DNA from: Trichoplax sp. H2
Lineage: Eukaryota; Placozoa; Uniplacotomia; Trichoplacea
Length of the DNA stretch: 64,000 nucleotides
Assembly: GCA_003344405.1 (NCBI GenBank)
Contig: NOWV01000257.1
Span: forward strand, 21,124 to 85,123
Reading direction: 5' to 3'
Shown one piece after another: positions 47,986 to 59,791 of this stretch (position 1 is its first letter; every line of letters starts with the position of its first letter). A program made the position numbers and the translations under genes. The notes below the pieces were generated by a model. The model made no database searches and had not been told where the DNA came from. It saw only the letters and a list, made by a program, of their open reading frames with translations.

Positions 47986-50410
47986 TTATGTTGCAAGTGC
48001 CATCAGTAATTCTTCATCTTCAATCGTTAAACCTAGATCATGAGTCCCATCTTGATCATTAAATAAAGTAATTGTCGTACCAGATTGCATATCTTGAACA
48101 CTACCAGCTTTGCTATTAGCTAATTTAAAAGAACACGTTGCAACACTATTTTCGCTCGAAGGAGTTAAATTGTCTCCATTTTCAATAGAGCAGGCATCAC
48201 TAGGGATTCCTGGACACTCTTGGGTGCACCTTATCAACATTTCATCACTAACACTTTCATCCCAAATAGCATCATCCGCTACGGCCAATAAAATATCATC
48301 GGCGATGCTTGTATCATGGTCTTTTATCATATTGGTATTACCGCTTGCTTCATTCCTTGTAAAGGCCTCTGGAACTGTATCATCTAGTATATCAGTCTCG
48401 CTAAACAGCTCCAAATCTGTCAGCGTATGATCTGACTTGCTTGCCTCAATTGGGACGCTATAAGGCTTTTCTAAGACGGATTTTGAAGTATTTACATCGG
48501 TGTTTACGCACTTTGTAGGACAAGCTACACGCGTTACAGAATTTAAATGTTCCTTATCATCGTTACCAGAATGTAACAAGTGTACCAATTCAACTTTAGT
48601 ACCTTCTGTATGTGATTGAACATGATTTGCAACAGGATTTCTCCGTAAATTGACATTTTCATTATTAGATCTGCATACACTATCATCATTTCTAACTCTT
48701 TTGTTGCAACTTGGGCTTTCCCCGACTATCGGCAAGTGTGGTTGGAACATCGAATCGCTACCATTTGCGTTTCCCTTTTTAACATCAAGACCATTACCTA
48801 AGCATGATTCAGTACCTTCTATTTCATTATATTTCCTAATTGGCGTAACTTCAGTTTCGTTTCGACACGTTGGTGCTTGACTGTGACAATTAACATTCGT
48901 ACATTTCACGTTAGAAATCATGACATCAAATATTCTGTATGGGTTTCGTGACATCATTCCGATAAAGGTAAACTTAAATACTAAAATAATACTTACCAAA
49001 GTTTCTGCAATTGTATCCTTTCGTTTACATTGATATTGGCTGTATCGTCAGAATTATCTAAATCCTTTACGACTTCTCGCAGTTTTTCTAAAAACTTATC
49101 ATTTTTATTTTCTCTCGATTTTCTGAATAATTTTCTATATAAAGAATTAGGCCAAACGCAACCGTTTAAGTTATTTACAATCAAAGCAACAATTTATTTA
49201 CACACATACAGTAAGTCAATGAAAGTTTTTATTTGGCATTTGACTGCATTACTAAAATTGTAAATCAAAACATATTGGCGATAGCGTTTACAAAATCTAG
49301 AACTGCTAACTCTAAAACAGTTATAGCCAGATAATATGCTTTTACCTGGTTTTAGAAGTTTTCACTAATTGAACATCGATATTTTCATCCCTCTGATTTT
49401 CTTTATTCATCCAGATGCCTAATAGTGGAGTCTTAGGCCTTTGTCGTAACTGGCTATTTTTCTGTGTAACGTTATAATGAAATGTCATAATTTTGTTACA
49501 ATTGATTCGTAACAGTAAGTACAGCAACACCAGTTCAATTTGAATTATTTTAACACGACTAGGGGCAAGAGTACTTATGGTATCATGCAGTACCCTGCTA
49601 AGGGTACATTTTAGCTATTTAGTAAAACTACATGCATATTCGTGTAAACCAACTTAAAAATGGTTGACACTTACGTAGCGATCAAAAGGCTACTCATCAA
49701 ATAACACTAATTTTTCTATACGTATAATAATAATTTAAATAAATTAATATTTAGCATTGCCTATAAGTTATCTCTTAACATCTTACGTTGGAGCTTGTTT
49801 TTGATAATACCCGAACCAAGTCCGAAACAGAGCTACTACGACGATTATGGCTACCTAGCGTTAACCTTTTAAGCTTTTTACCTATAAGATAATTTAAGGA
49901 ATAAGCATAACTGTTCAACAATACAGTATAATCACCAAAGTAATCGAACGATCTATTTTGTTACAATCTTTTCGCTGTACTGCTAACATCAATAGTTGCT
50001 ATCATTTTCAATTACAACTCTATAACCTCTATCGATAGCTCATTAAACTCAAGTAATAAAAATTTCATGGTAATTATAACTATATCTTCTAACCTTTGGA
50101 TAGAACGCATCGAATGGGGCTTGGACTACTGCTATCCCATGTTATTTCAGTTTCTTGATCTTTACTAGAGGACTGTGTATTCTGCAGAGGGCCTAAATTT
50201 AAAAATAAAAATAACATATTTACAATTTATCAACATTTAGACACCTGCTGGTGATTCACTAGATACAGTATCAGTAAAAACTAATCAACACAGGCATTAC
50301 TAAGCCCTGAATAATTTCCTTCGTAAATTCTATCATTTACTAGCAAAAGGTGAGGTAATTGTTCCATTTGAGCTAGGACTGGTCTCGGCCTTCTTGCTTC
50401 GGGTAATCAT
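47986..50410 (-). CDS. ETAA1: ETAA1-like ATR-activating, RPA-binding replication-stress protein
   Basis: Six minus-strand exons join without phase conflict: 50341-50410, 50094-50192, 49787-49854, 49346-49461, 48997-49134 and 47986-48880, predicting 461 residues. The start reads MITRSKKAETSPSS. Three motifs follow in the order seen in vertebrate ETAA1: EITWDSSSPSPIR (the ATR-activating domain, with the Trp-Asp pair and Ser-Pro), SVSDLVRVLSK (compare EISEIVNRI) and KTPLLGIWM (compare LLDMWI). The rest is polar and disordered, with acidic-aliphatic patches such as DDILLAVADDAIWDE, then SDEMLIRCTQECPG, which looks like an RPA-binding helix. Vertebrate ETAA1 is recruited by RPA to stalled forks and activates ATR-ATRIP independently of TOPBP1. 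This protein is about half the length of the human one (926). The assignment rests on short motifs and could be wrong. Confidence 0.7.
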
Positions 50411-52249
50411 TGGGTTACCTACTAAACAACACCTCTTCCGGCTATTCTGCCATTCAAACCGGAGCTGAGAAAAGATTTTGTTATGATCATTAGAACATTG
50501 TACATTGCTAAATCAATATCTTATATGATAATTATGTGATTACCGTTTCAAATTATGATTTAGCAATATTCTATACGTGCATCAGATTACTGATTACTAA
50601 AGGAATAGGACATTTTATTCTAGTAGTCTTTAGTCAGATTAAGAATATGAGTTCTAAACACTTTCATTGTCATGTATGAAGCGCTAAGAATGATTACATC
50701 TGCACCTATCCATTTTCATGGTATAAAACACGTGCAATTGTTATAAATCATTTCCAATTTCCAACTTGTTTAACAACTATGACTCTGATCCTACCACCAA
50801 GAACCGTTAGTATACACACAGATGGCTACTACGTTCACTGTTGAAACTCAATGGCAAGATTGTATGTCAACGTTATTCCGTTTACTGTATTACGTTCATA
50901 CTAAGCTATAGCGGTTTGTCATTAACACCTGTCTTTTTCAACGTTGAAGTGTTACCACAGAAAATTAGTATCGCATGTACAGATCAACATCTAAACGAAC
51001 AGCACTACCAGGCTGAAAGAATGAGCAACCGCTTCGTTTATTAGTGTGCCAGACTTGAAGATAATGCATAGTTCAGATTTTTTTTTCCTTTTTATTATTT
51101 TAATCATTTTACCGCTCTAACTAAGTCTAAAAATGAACTACAGTACAGTATTTCTGTTAAATATTGCTGCCGTTTCAGTAGTGTAATTATTGCGTGGGGA
51201 TGATCCATTTCATCAATGATTTTCATTGTATTTAGCTGTATACCACTTTTTTGAACTTTTTCATAGCAACAATATTGCAATGGTCTACAGGTACTGTTCA
51301 TGCCATCTAGCTTGAATGTACTCCATTGATTTAGTGAAAGACTAAACAGACGAAGAACTGATATCAAGTTTCCTTGTTCTTAGTTGATCATGTCTCATCA
51401 TCAGTTAGTCTATATCATTCGCGGAGTCAAGTATGGATCGATGTTCCTATTGAACATCTAAGTAAAGGACTGATGGTCTATTGATGTTGATCTAGTTTAT
51501 TTTATAGCCGATTATCCTGATGTTGTCGTTATGATAAATTGGAGTGGAGTTTACTTCTAGGACTTGATAACATTACTGTCCTAGAGTCGTCTTAACGTAC
51601 AGTGATCCAACTCGTAAGGTGTTAGTTGAGTTATAAACAACCATGATAAAAGTAATTGGAATTTTGTTATTCAAACGTACTATGCCAGTTAGGATAGCGT
51701 TAGCCTAACATTCTATCGTAGAAATAGGATCTATTTTGTCTCTACTAACATTATTTATCATTTCATATTGGTGATTACTATTTGAACATCATGATAAACT
51801 CTGTCCTGCTTACGGCATACTTACCCAGTGATTTTGCTTTGAAGGTAGCCACAAATGGATAAAAAAAGAGACAACTTGAATTTTCCCCAAGTTAAAGAAT
51901 CATTGAGCCAATTTACGTCAACGTATTAATCTATATCAATGGAAAGGAGTGTTTTCCAACTTGTCTTGCCTGGATTTTCTTCAATCTTCAGGATAAAATG
52001 TGGCATCCAATGTCAATTTTTACGACATTAACAAATTTCCTTCTCAATATTTCACTGAGAAGGAAGATGGACGAGAAAGGTTTTCCTTTTTTTTCCTCCC
52101 TTGAGGGCAAACACAGCGTTCGCCTGTTCAAATCAATAGGACGCTATGAGTGATCGAGTCTTGTTTCAGTACACTACTAGACCAAACTTGGCAATGCTTG
52201 TTATCTTTGAATGTTTGAACTTTCCCTCTTGTCCACTACCTCAAGGTGA

Positions 52250-52612
52250 TTGGTTGAAGCGCTTGCATGACGGTACAGTACAGTCATAGTACCTTGGTTG
52301 AAGCGCTTGCATGACGGTACAGTACAGTCATAGTACTTTGGTTGAAGCGCTTGCATGACGGTACAATACATTCATAGTACTTTGGTTGAAGCGCTTGCAT
52401 GACGGTACAGTACTGTCATAGTACTTTGGTTGAAGCGCTTGTATGACGGTACAGTACTGTACTATCATAGTACTGTACTTTGGTTGAAGCGCTTGCATAA
52501 CGGTACAGTACAGTACTGTACTATCATAGTACTTTGATTGAAGCGTTTGCATGACGGTACAGTACTATCATAGTACTTTGGTTGAAGCGCTTGCAAGACG
52601 GTACAGTACCGT
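52250..52612. repeat. 44/54-bp tandem repeat, 8 copies, carrying TACTGTAC
   Basis: Units begin TTGGTTGAAGCGCTTGCATG at 52250, 52294, 52338, 52382, 52426, 52480, 52534 and 52578. Spacing is 44 bp except for two steps of 54. The length change falls in the GGTACAGTACTG part, where an extra TACTGTAC-type decamer has been inserted. Confidence 0.93.
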
Positions 52613-53839
52613 AAACCGTAACTAGGTGTAACACGTAACACTGACCACTGGTCGACTGACGTACTGTTTACTCTGTCTACCATTGTCATCCCAAGCGGTA
52701 CAGTGGTAGTAAAAAGTCGTAAGTAGTAATAAACGGGTTGGTTTGGTACTAATACGGTAGGCGGTTTCACTGCTACCGTAGAGCACTATCATGGACTAGT
52801 AAAATTTCACCCAAAATTGATTACTCTCTCTTTCTTTTAACTTCAGCCATATCTTGGCAAATCCAGAAATGATTAAGAGTTACATGACAATAAGAAATAA
52901 GCAACCATCTCTTATTGCCATGTAGCTAATATCTCCAGAAATGGAACTGAAATAATTTTACCAGGCTGCTTGTTGTTAAACTTTCAAATTTTATAAATTG
53001 AAGTTGAATCGGAAGCAAATGGTTGAAAAAAGAAACTATCTCGGATGGACGGATTTTCCTCGATTAAATGAGGCTAAAAATGTCGAAAAGATGCGACTTA
53101 CAGTATTAGTATGGATCTTCTCTGAGTCTGATTTCTTAAATTACTACTAAGAATTTAAATGAAATTGATGACGAACTGCATAGCTACTTTTAAGCAGAAG
53201 TTAGTCAAACTTTGTTCGGAAAATATGATCAACTAGTAACAGAATCCGAGCATCGACATATTTGCGTCATGGCAATAGGAGAGTTTACGAATAGGAGCAG
53301 TATTTTGACGATATGTAATATATATGTTATATATGTATTTAACCCATGTATATAAGGCAAAAATCCGACCGTCCAACTCCGTTCCCAGTCCACTTGTATC
53401 AAGTAGTTATCCATGCCCTAAGTCGATTCGTAATCTATATACTTATCATATCGCAAAACTTTATTTTACAAAGCAACCGAATTGTAATAATTAATCTAGC
53501 ATCAACCTGTAATCTATATGTACTGTGTATAATATACTCAAACGTATGTATGACTATCATCTAAGTCGCTATATCATTTAAACCTCAATTTTTGTCCCTA
53601 CAACATTCATAAATTTTAAAATATTGTAACTGAAACCCTTGATACCTTTCATATTAGGATGACAAGCATCAATGAAGCATAAAATATTATCATCATTGTT
53701 CGAGGAATTGATCCTAAAACTTATCCTATAATCAATACGTATGTGATGGGGCAATGGCTAATAACTCATCTGAAACGGGTACCTGGCCCTGGGCAAAAAA
53801 TTTTTACCTTTGCAATGCCCGAACTCATCGCATCAATGG

Positions 53840-54195
53840 TGAAGAAATTAAGTCGATCATAAATACAGCCATTAGACGGAAGAAAGCTGTTAGTAAATGC
53901 TAATGTATCTAAGTGAAAAGGACTGCAAGATTTAATTAACTGCAGGATTTAATTAACTGAAAATAAAATAATCCAAGGGTGAAGTAACAAACTAACAATA
54001 CAGATATTCAGCGACAGCAAGCTATTAGTATACGCTAATGTATCTAGCAGAAAAGATTTAAACATTTAATTGATGAATAGAATGATGAATAATAACAGAA
54101 TCCAAGGGTTGAAAAAATTAAGTCGATCATAATACAGCTATTCGACCCGTGGAAGCTGCTACAGTATACGCTAATATATTTAACTGTATAAGATT
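53840..54195. repeat. Diverged tandem repeat of about 135 bp, 3 copies
   Basis: ATACAG anchors lie at about 53863, 53998 and 54132. Each copy continues with an AGC(T)G or AAGCT block, GTA(T/A)ACGCTAATGTATCTA, AAGATTTAA and ATCCAAGGGT. The unit is AT-rich and noncoding. Confidence 0.75.
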
Positions 54196-54708
54196 TAATT
54201 TATTAATAATAACAAGATATCAATAATCACACATGTTTGAACTAATCTACAGTAGACTAACTGTTTGTGTTAACAATTGAACTTTAGACCAGTGCAGTCT
54301 ACAAGTAACCTTACACTAGTAAGAAGTTACTAACAATGACAGCAATATTTGCAAGAGGTATGCACCAAAGGCCAAGTCGGTCAATTTCTACCTCTGATAA
54401 ATGCATTTACAGGCTTATTACTATACATTTGATTTTCTATGCACAGAATTAAATTTATGATATAACTATGAGAATGCGTATATACGAAAATACATCTAAA
54501 GCTATTTGCACCACAATAGTTACGGTATTCTAACATCACGCTAGTGCATAGTACAAACCTATAAAAAGCCCAGCTAGAAATGAAACTAGTACCTCTTCCT
54601 GCTTAAAATATTGCAGTATTAATCCTTCCTTAAGAGCTTAAGAGCTGACATTATCTAAAATTCTTCAATTACCAACAAATATCGTACCAACCAAATCAAA
54701 CAGAAAAC

Positions 54709-56791
54709 ATGTCTTTAAAGCTATTCATATTTGCGATGATGATGCTCGCATGCCTTGGATTGGACAAACCTATTGCCGGTAAACGATATTGATAACGTAT
54801 TGCCTACCTTGCTTGTTTTGAATCACTCTAAATACTAAGATCGTGATGTACGCTAAGTAGTAACAGGTACTGCTATGTTTTCATAGTTTTGGGATGTCCA
54901 GGATTCGCATGCGACAACAATTCTACTTGTATAAAAATGTCCAAAGTTTGTGATAATTCCCAAGATTGCGATGATATGACCGATGAATCAATAACTACTT
55001 GCATGGAAAAAGGTAGGCCAAATAGTTTTTTTAATTCTATCAGAGCTGTTTCACCTAGAAATAATATCGAGATACTGTATACGTACATGCAAATGGCTAG
55101 TCAAACCACCAATCTTTATCATTGGAACACACTCAATGCAATGTATTTGTTGTAGAATTATCTAACGTAAAGAATTGCAGCGATCAAGCATGTATACAAA
55201 AATCTCAAAAAATGAGCATCGCCGATCCTGATTGCCTTAGAGGATCAAATGGAGAAGACTGTGAGAATATTGTTACTTTCTAATCATCATTTATTAGCGC
55301 TAAGCTGTCTATTTTAAATGTCCTACTTAGGTGAACGTGGATGCTCGGAAGATGAATTTCGATGTAAACGTAGTCGCAAATGCATCCCGGCATCTAGAAG
55401 ATGTAATGATAGGCGAGATTGTAGAGATGGATCAGATGAACGTAACTGTAAGTGGAGCATTTCGATATAGCGTTGATATTCTGGAATCTTATTGACATCT
55501 TAAACCACGCCGATAGGAAAGCATTTAATAGTATTATGCAAATGTTGTCGTAATACGTTTGAGATTTGTTCTACCTCATTTGCTCTCTCATTAATCTCGT
55601 TATGATAAAAAGGCCAGATATATCTAGTAAAAGCTAAAGACAATTAATAGTTACTATATACAATTTTAAAGGTGAATGACAATGTCACCTTTAAAATTTC
55701 GATGCAAAAGTAGTGGTAAATGTATTCCAGATATATTCAAGTGCGATAAATTTAGGGTTGCAAAGATGGATCAGATGAATGAATTGTAAACTTCTCAACA
55801 TTATGCTAATAGCAGTTAATATAATAGCCCTAATTACTAGTTTGCATTGACGGAGTTAGGTCGTACATGTCGGCGAGGCGAGTTTCAATGCAAAAGAAGT
55901 GGCCTATGTATTCCAAAATCTTATAAATGCGATTCTCATCGCGATTGCAGGGATGGATCGGATGAAAGAAATTGTACGTCTTTGAACAATAGATCTTATT
56001 ACTCTTTCTATATTACAAAAAATCAGCGTAGCTAAAACAGGCATAGTACAATCTGTTCATTCTTCAAACGTTGATTTTATTATTGATACTCTGAATAGGT
56101 CCTAAAAAATGTCGAAGAAACGAATTTCGTTGTAGACGTAGCGGTAAATGTATACCAAAAGCATATCGATGCGACGGTTTTCGTGATTGTCGGGATAGAT
56201 CAGACGAGAAAAACTGTAAGCTTTATTTACACTGTGATAACGACGTATCTTAAAGCACTGGCAGCGCCACGTATCTATTTCTTGGTAGATACCCAAAGCA
56301 TTCCTATTTGATTTTCAATATTTTAGGTAGATGCCGTAGAAGAGAATTTCGCTGCAAGCGCAGTGGCAAGTGTATTCCAAAATCTTTCGTATGTGATGAT
56401 CACCGAGATTGTCGAGATGGCTCAGACGAAAGGAACTGTTGGTTTCATTCCGTCTTGAATTGGCTTTACGCCACAAGATATTCAATATTTTAAATAAAGA
56501 TTCGTGTAACTTTTACAGTATCGTTTAAATTAAAATTATTTTTGATATCTAGGTAAGGTACGATGCAGATCAACGCAATTTGCATGCTTCGATGGTCGCA
56601 AATGTATCCCTAGGCGGAAAGTATGCAACCGACGCTTTGATTGCCCAGATCGATCGGATGAGAAATTTTGCGGTCAGTGTAGCTTATTTAAATTCGAATG
56701 CAGGAGGACTGGGAGATGCATCTCTGCAAGAAGGTTTTGTGACAATTTTGAAGATTGTTCAGACCGATCAGATGAAAAGCGTTGTCCATAA
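54709..56791 (+). CDS. Secreted LDL-receptor class A repeat protein (7 LDLa modules)
   Basis: Exons: 54709-54778, 54887-55012, 55156-55260, 55331-55447, 55860-55973, 56099-56215, 56327-56437 and 56553-56791. All junctions are phase 1 and most split the last Cys codon of a module (T|GT). Exon 1 encodes a signal peptide ([17 protein letters not shown]). The exon 54887-55012 module (DCDDMTDES) is unusual, and exon 55156-55260 encodes a Cys-poor spacer. Five further modules of the form [26 protein letters not shown] occupy exons 55331 to the start of 56553, and a last one ends at the stop. The Asp/Glu calcium ligands (D..DC.D.SDE) are kept. The modules are unusually basic at the first loop ([12 protein letters not shown]). 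No transmembrane segment, EGF or beta-propeller is seen, so it is not an LDL receptor. A secreted binding protein is likely; ligand unknown. A decayed LDLa exon lies in the intron at 55672-55793. Confidence 0.88.
55672..55793 (+). pseudogene. Decayed LDLa exon within the LDLa gene
   Basis: The sequence reads [19 protein letters not shown] in frame, clearly an LDLa half-module. It is then shifted by what looks like a 2-base loss inside the expected RDC codons (AGGGTTGCAAAG), after which the expected KDGSDE reads in another frame. Including it would break the downstream frame, whereas skipping it preserves the phase-1 join from 55447 to 55860. Confidence 0.78.
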
Positions 56792-58084
56792 TATACGCGA
56801 TTACTGATTTTGAATGTAACCTCTTTATAATTAAAAATCATAACTAAGATTAACTACTAGTTTTTACTTTGTTAACTGCAACTTTGCTTACAACATTTGG
56901 ATAGTTTGTTTCAGCAATTTAAACTACAGTAGTGTGAATTAGGACTGCTAAGACGTGTCTGTGAATGATGCTGCATTAATACTCTAGTATTTGTCTGTTT
57001 TTGTAACAAGAAATCTGAACTCTATAAAGCTATTTTCATAGCAGGATAATTATACTTTACAAGAAATAATAAAATTAACAGGTTGAAGTTATTATGCTAT
57101 GCCTAATGTTCCCATTAAATATGCTATTCTTCAGAGAGCTCAAAACTTACAGGATTAAGTACCGCTAATTAGGCTAAGTAGCAATGCATGGCTAAAGGCA
57201 CCATATAATAGAAAATTTTTTAAATCAGTCACTAAATCCCTTATTTTGTAGGAGATTGGAATGGATAGCATGATAGTAGCCAGCACGGCTAATAGTCAAT
57301 GTACACCAACTATAGGAGCGAAGTTATCACCCAGATGAACGAGGATTATGAGGATGAGGATCCTCAAATCCTGAATCAATTCAGAATCCTCATTATGATT
57401 TCATTATGAGGATTATGCTATTCTTCAGAGAGCTCATAACTTGCAGGATTAAGTACCACTAATTAGGCTAAGTAGTAATGCATGACTACAGGCACCATAT
57501 AATAGAAAATTTTTTAAATCAGTCACTAAATCCTTTATTTTGTATACCGTATGAGATGGTAATGGATATCATGATAGTAGCTAGCACGGCTAATAGTCAA
57601 TGTACACCAACTATAGGAGCGAAATTATCACGCAGACAAATATACAGGGTCGTAGTTTGGCACGTTAAAGAAATTAAAACTGTAAATCAGATATAAGAAG
57701 TTAGATACAGACGCCCTATGAAACTTGTCTAAAGTAGTATATAACTTCTAATGGCTTCAATTACAGAAATTCAAACCTGTATCCGATTTATAGAGTGAAT
57801 ATGATATACGACTATACAGTTACTTATATGGGTTCTTTCAACATTAACATCACAAAATAGAGGCATGATGAAATTCTTTAGCAATTTATAACTCATGATA
57901 AGTAAACCTAAGGCCCAAAATCTCTTTACCTAAAAACAAGTAGAATTTATTCTTTTTTGACCGATAGCTACTCAATGGTTGTATTAGAACGTCTACTACA
58001 TCTTTTACTTATACTTTTGTTTTACAAATTATTACACGTAGATATTATCGTGTACATGCCAGTGACAATACTACAGTACAATAT
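56792..58084. other. Intergenic between convergent genes, with a 0.2-kb duplication
   Basis: AATAAA at 57068-57073 could end the LDLa transcript, and AATAAA on the minus strand at 57946-57951 could end the SDR transcript. Between them lies the duplicated segment at 57121-57633. No gene is evident. Confidence 0.55.
57121..57633. repeat. Direct duplication of about 215 bp with a GAGGAT-rich spacer
   Basis: The segment starting ATGCTATTCTTCAGAGAGCT at 57121 recurs at 57415, about 294 bp later, and stays similar through CCAACTATAGGAGCGAA. The spacer at about 57340-57415 is rich in GAGGAT and ATCCTC, with the palindrome GAGGATCCTC and an inverted repeat around CATTATGATTTCATTATG. Confidence 0.88.
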
Positions 58085-59791
58085 CTATAAGTTTACAAGT
58101 TTTAAACTCATATCGTATAATTTCTTGGCAACAGCTTCATCTCTTGCATAAGGCGATGGAGTATCGATTTTACACCTAGCCAGGAATTGACCACTAACAT
58201 TCTCCAGCGATGGATCTACTGCGGCGTAAACAGTAGTTTGTGCGCCTCGCCGAGCATCATTGCCGACTAACAAAAATACCACTTCCATAAATTTTGTATA
58301 ACTGGTAGCAAGGAAACCCTCACTTTCACGAGCTGATCGAAGTGTTTCTGTTTGAACTAAACCAGGATGAACGGCATTGGCGGTAACACCTGTCCCTTTC
58401 AATCGTTTACTTAATTCCAGTACAAATAATATATTTGCTATTTTACTACGGCTGTAATTGTCGCATGAACTAGTAGATGTATGGTTGGCTAAATTGTCAA
58501 AATCGAGATCTGTTGTCGTCCAGTGAATAAGAGATGTAAGACATACAATTCGACTAGGCTGTGACTGCTTTAACATATCTAGTAATAGGTTTGTTAATAA
58601 AAAGTGTCCAAGGTGGTTAACACCCATTCTGTCTTCGAATCCATCTTCAGTTTTCTTATCGACGTTTCTGCACCCTGCGGATAAGAAGGAGAATATTGTT
58701 AAATCATGTACATACTGCACAGTAAGCATCCGTTCATTTGTCCACAGATATGCTAGAATAATTTTGCAAGCTTAGTATCCATGAGTCATGTACGTATCTA
58801 ATTTTAAACACCATACTACAAAATAAAATAGGTTTGCGTTACCTCAATTTATAATATTATAATCAAGTCATATCTCCCTGCTAATATGGAATACTCACAG
58901 CAGGCCCTACAAACTCTACTCTTACTAGGCTAGTATAACGGAAATGCAATTCATATAATTGCTTCATGAAGAGATGATAATTAATTAATCAGAGGATTAC
59001 ACTCTTAATTATATTATATTATTAATCTGTTATCTGTAAATACGATGGCTTCTGTGTTCACACCTCCATCAAAAGTATCAATCTAATCGCCATTATACTA
59101 AAACTATGCAAGTCAAAGTTTGATAGATTTCTTGCTTCGTTTTGTAAATTGCTTCACTGCTATACCAGTAGTATGTGCACATTAGTAAGATCATAAACAT
59201 ATACATTACACATCTCATCAGTAATGCAGTTTTAATTGAAATCATACAAGTAATTTACGAATTTTTTCACTGAGAAGAAAGCTGGATTGTGTCACTGATC
59301 TAATCCATTTTTATTGGTGTTAGTACTCTTTCAGTCATGGGCTACTGTACAAGTAGGAACCGTCAACGCGAACACTCCTGAGTGTTTAATCGTCTATGTA
59401 ATGTTAGCTCACCTATGCCAGCGTTATTAATCAGAATGTCCAAACGCTTTTCAGTATTTTTAAACATCTGTGCAAATTCTCGTATTGATTTCATTGAACC
59501 TAAATCTAATTTTGCAGCAACAACTTGCACGTTGTTGGTTTCTCTTTTGATGTCAGCTACAGCAGCATTACAACGTTCCATGGATCTACAAGCACAAATA
59601 ACTCGAGCACCTCGTTGGGCTAAATCGGCCGCCGCCGTTTTACCAATGCCAGTATTAGCACCGGTTACAATGACGGTCTTGCCATCTAACCTTTCTTTAC
59701 CATAATACTCACAACTACCTGTAGCGAAAGGAATGAAGAAATAATACAATCCAATGCCAATAACACTAACGATAATCGCAGTTTTTAACAT
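58085..59791 (-). CDS. Membrane-anchored short-chain dehydrogenase, retinol dehydrogenase 11-14 type
   Basis: Two exons, 59413-59791 and 58085-58674, join in phase 1 to give 322 residues. The start reads MLKTAIIVSVIGIGLYYFF, a signal anchor. The Rossmann part has TGANTGIG (cofactor glycines), CACRS after the second strand (the arginine favours NADPH), LDLGS, and NNAG at the end of the exon. The second exon carries the MGVNHLGHFLLTN segment, the catalytic Ser region (LTSLIHW) and the YSRSK catalytic Tyr-Lys pair, then VHPGLVQTET. This order and length are those of the SDR7C family (RDH11, RDH12, RDH13, RDH14), which reduce retinal or other lipid aldehydes at the ER or mitochondrial membrane. 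Substrate here is not known. It is a paralogue of the head-to-head gene at 61829. Confidence 0.92.

Larger units (their letters stand above)
50411..54708. other. Intergenic with two tandem arrays, no gene seen
   Basis: The region lies upstream of both the ETAA1-like gene (-) and the LDLa gene (+). It contains the 44/54-bp repeat at 52250-52612 and the 135-bp repeat at 53840-54195. Several 60-100-codon open frames (50.8-51.4 kb, 53.2-53.6 kb) show no domain, no splice-consistent partner and no codon pattern that I trust. Confidence 0.5.

Noticed and set aside
48881-48999. Direct readthrough of the frame upstream of 48880 in the ETAA1-like gene
   Set aside because: The open frame continues to 48999, but the phase of the preceding exon requires the acceptor TGTCACAG ending at 48881. 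Using it joins exons 5 and 6 cleanly.
50841-51367. Two open frames of 67 and 87 codons between the ETAA1-like gene and the repeat arrays
   Set aside because: Neither has a domain, paired splice sites or a neighbouring exon in phase. Frames of this length are common by chance in a 64-kb window.
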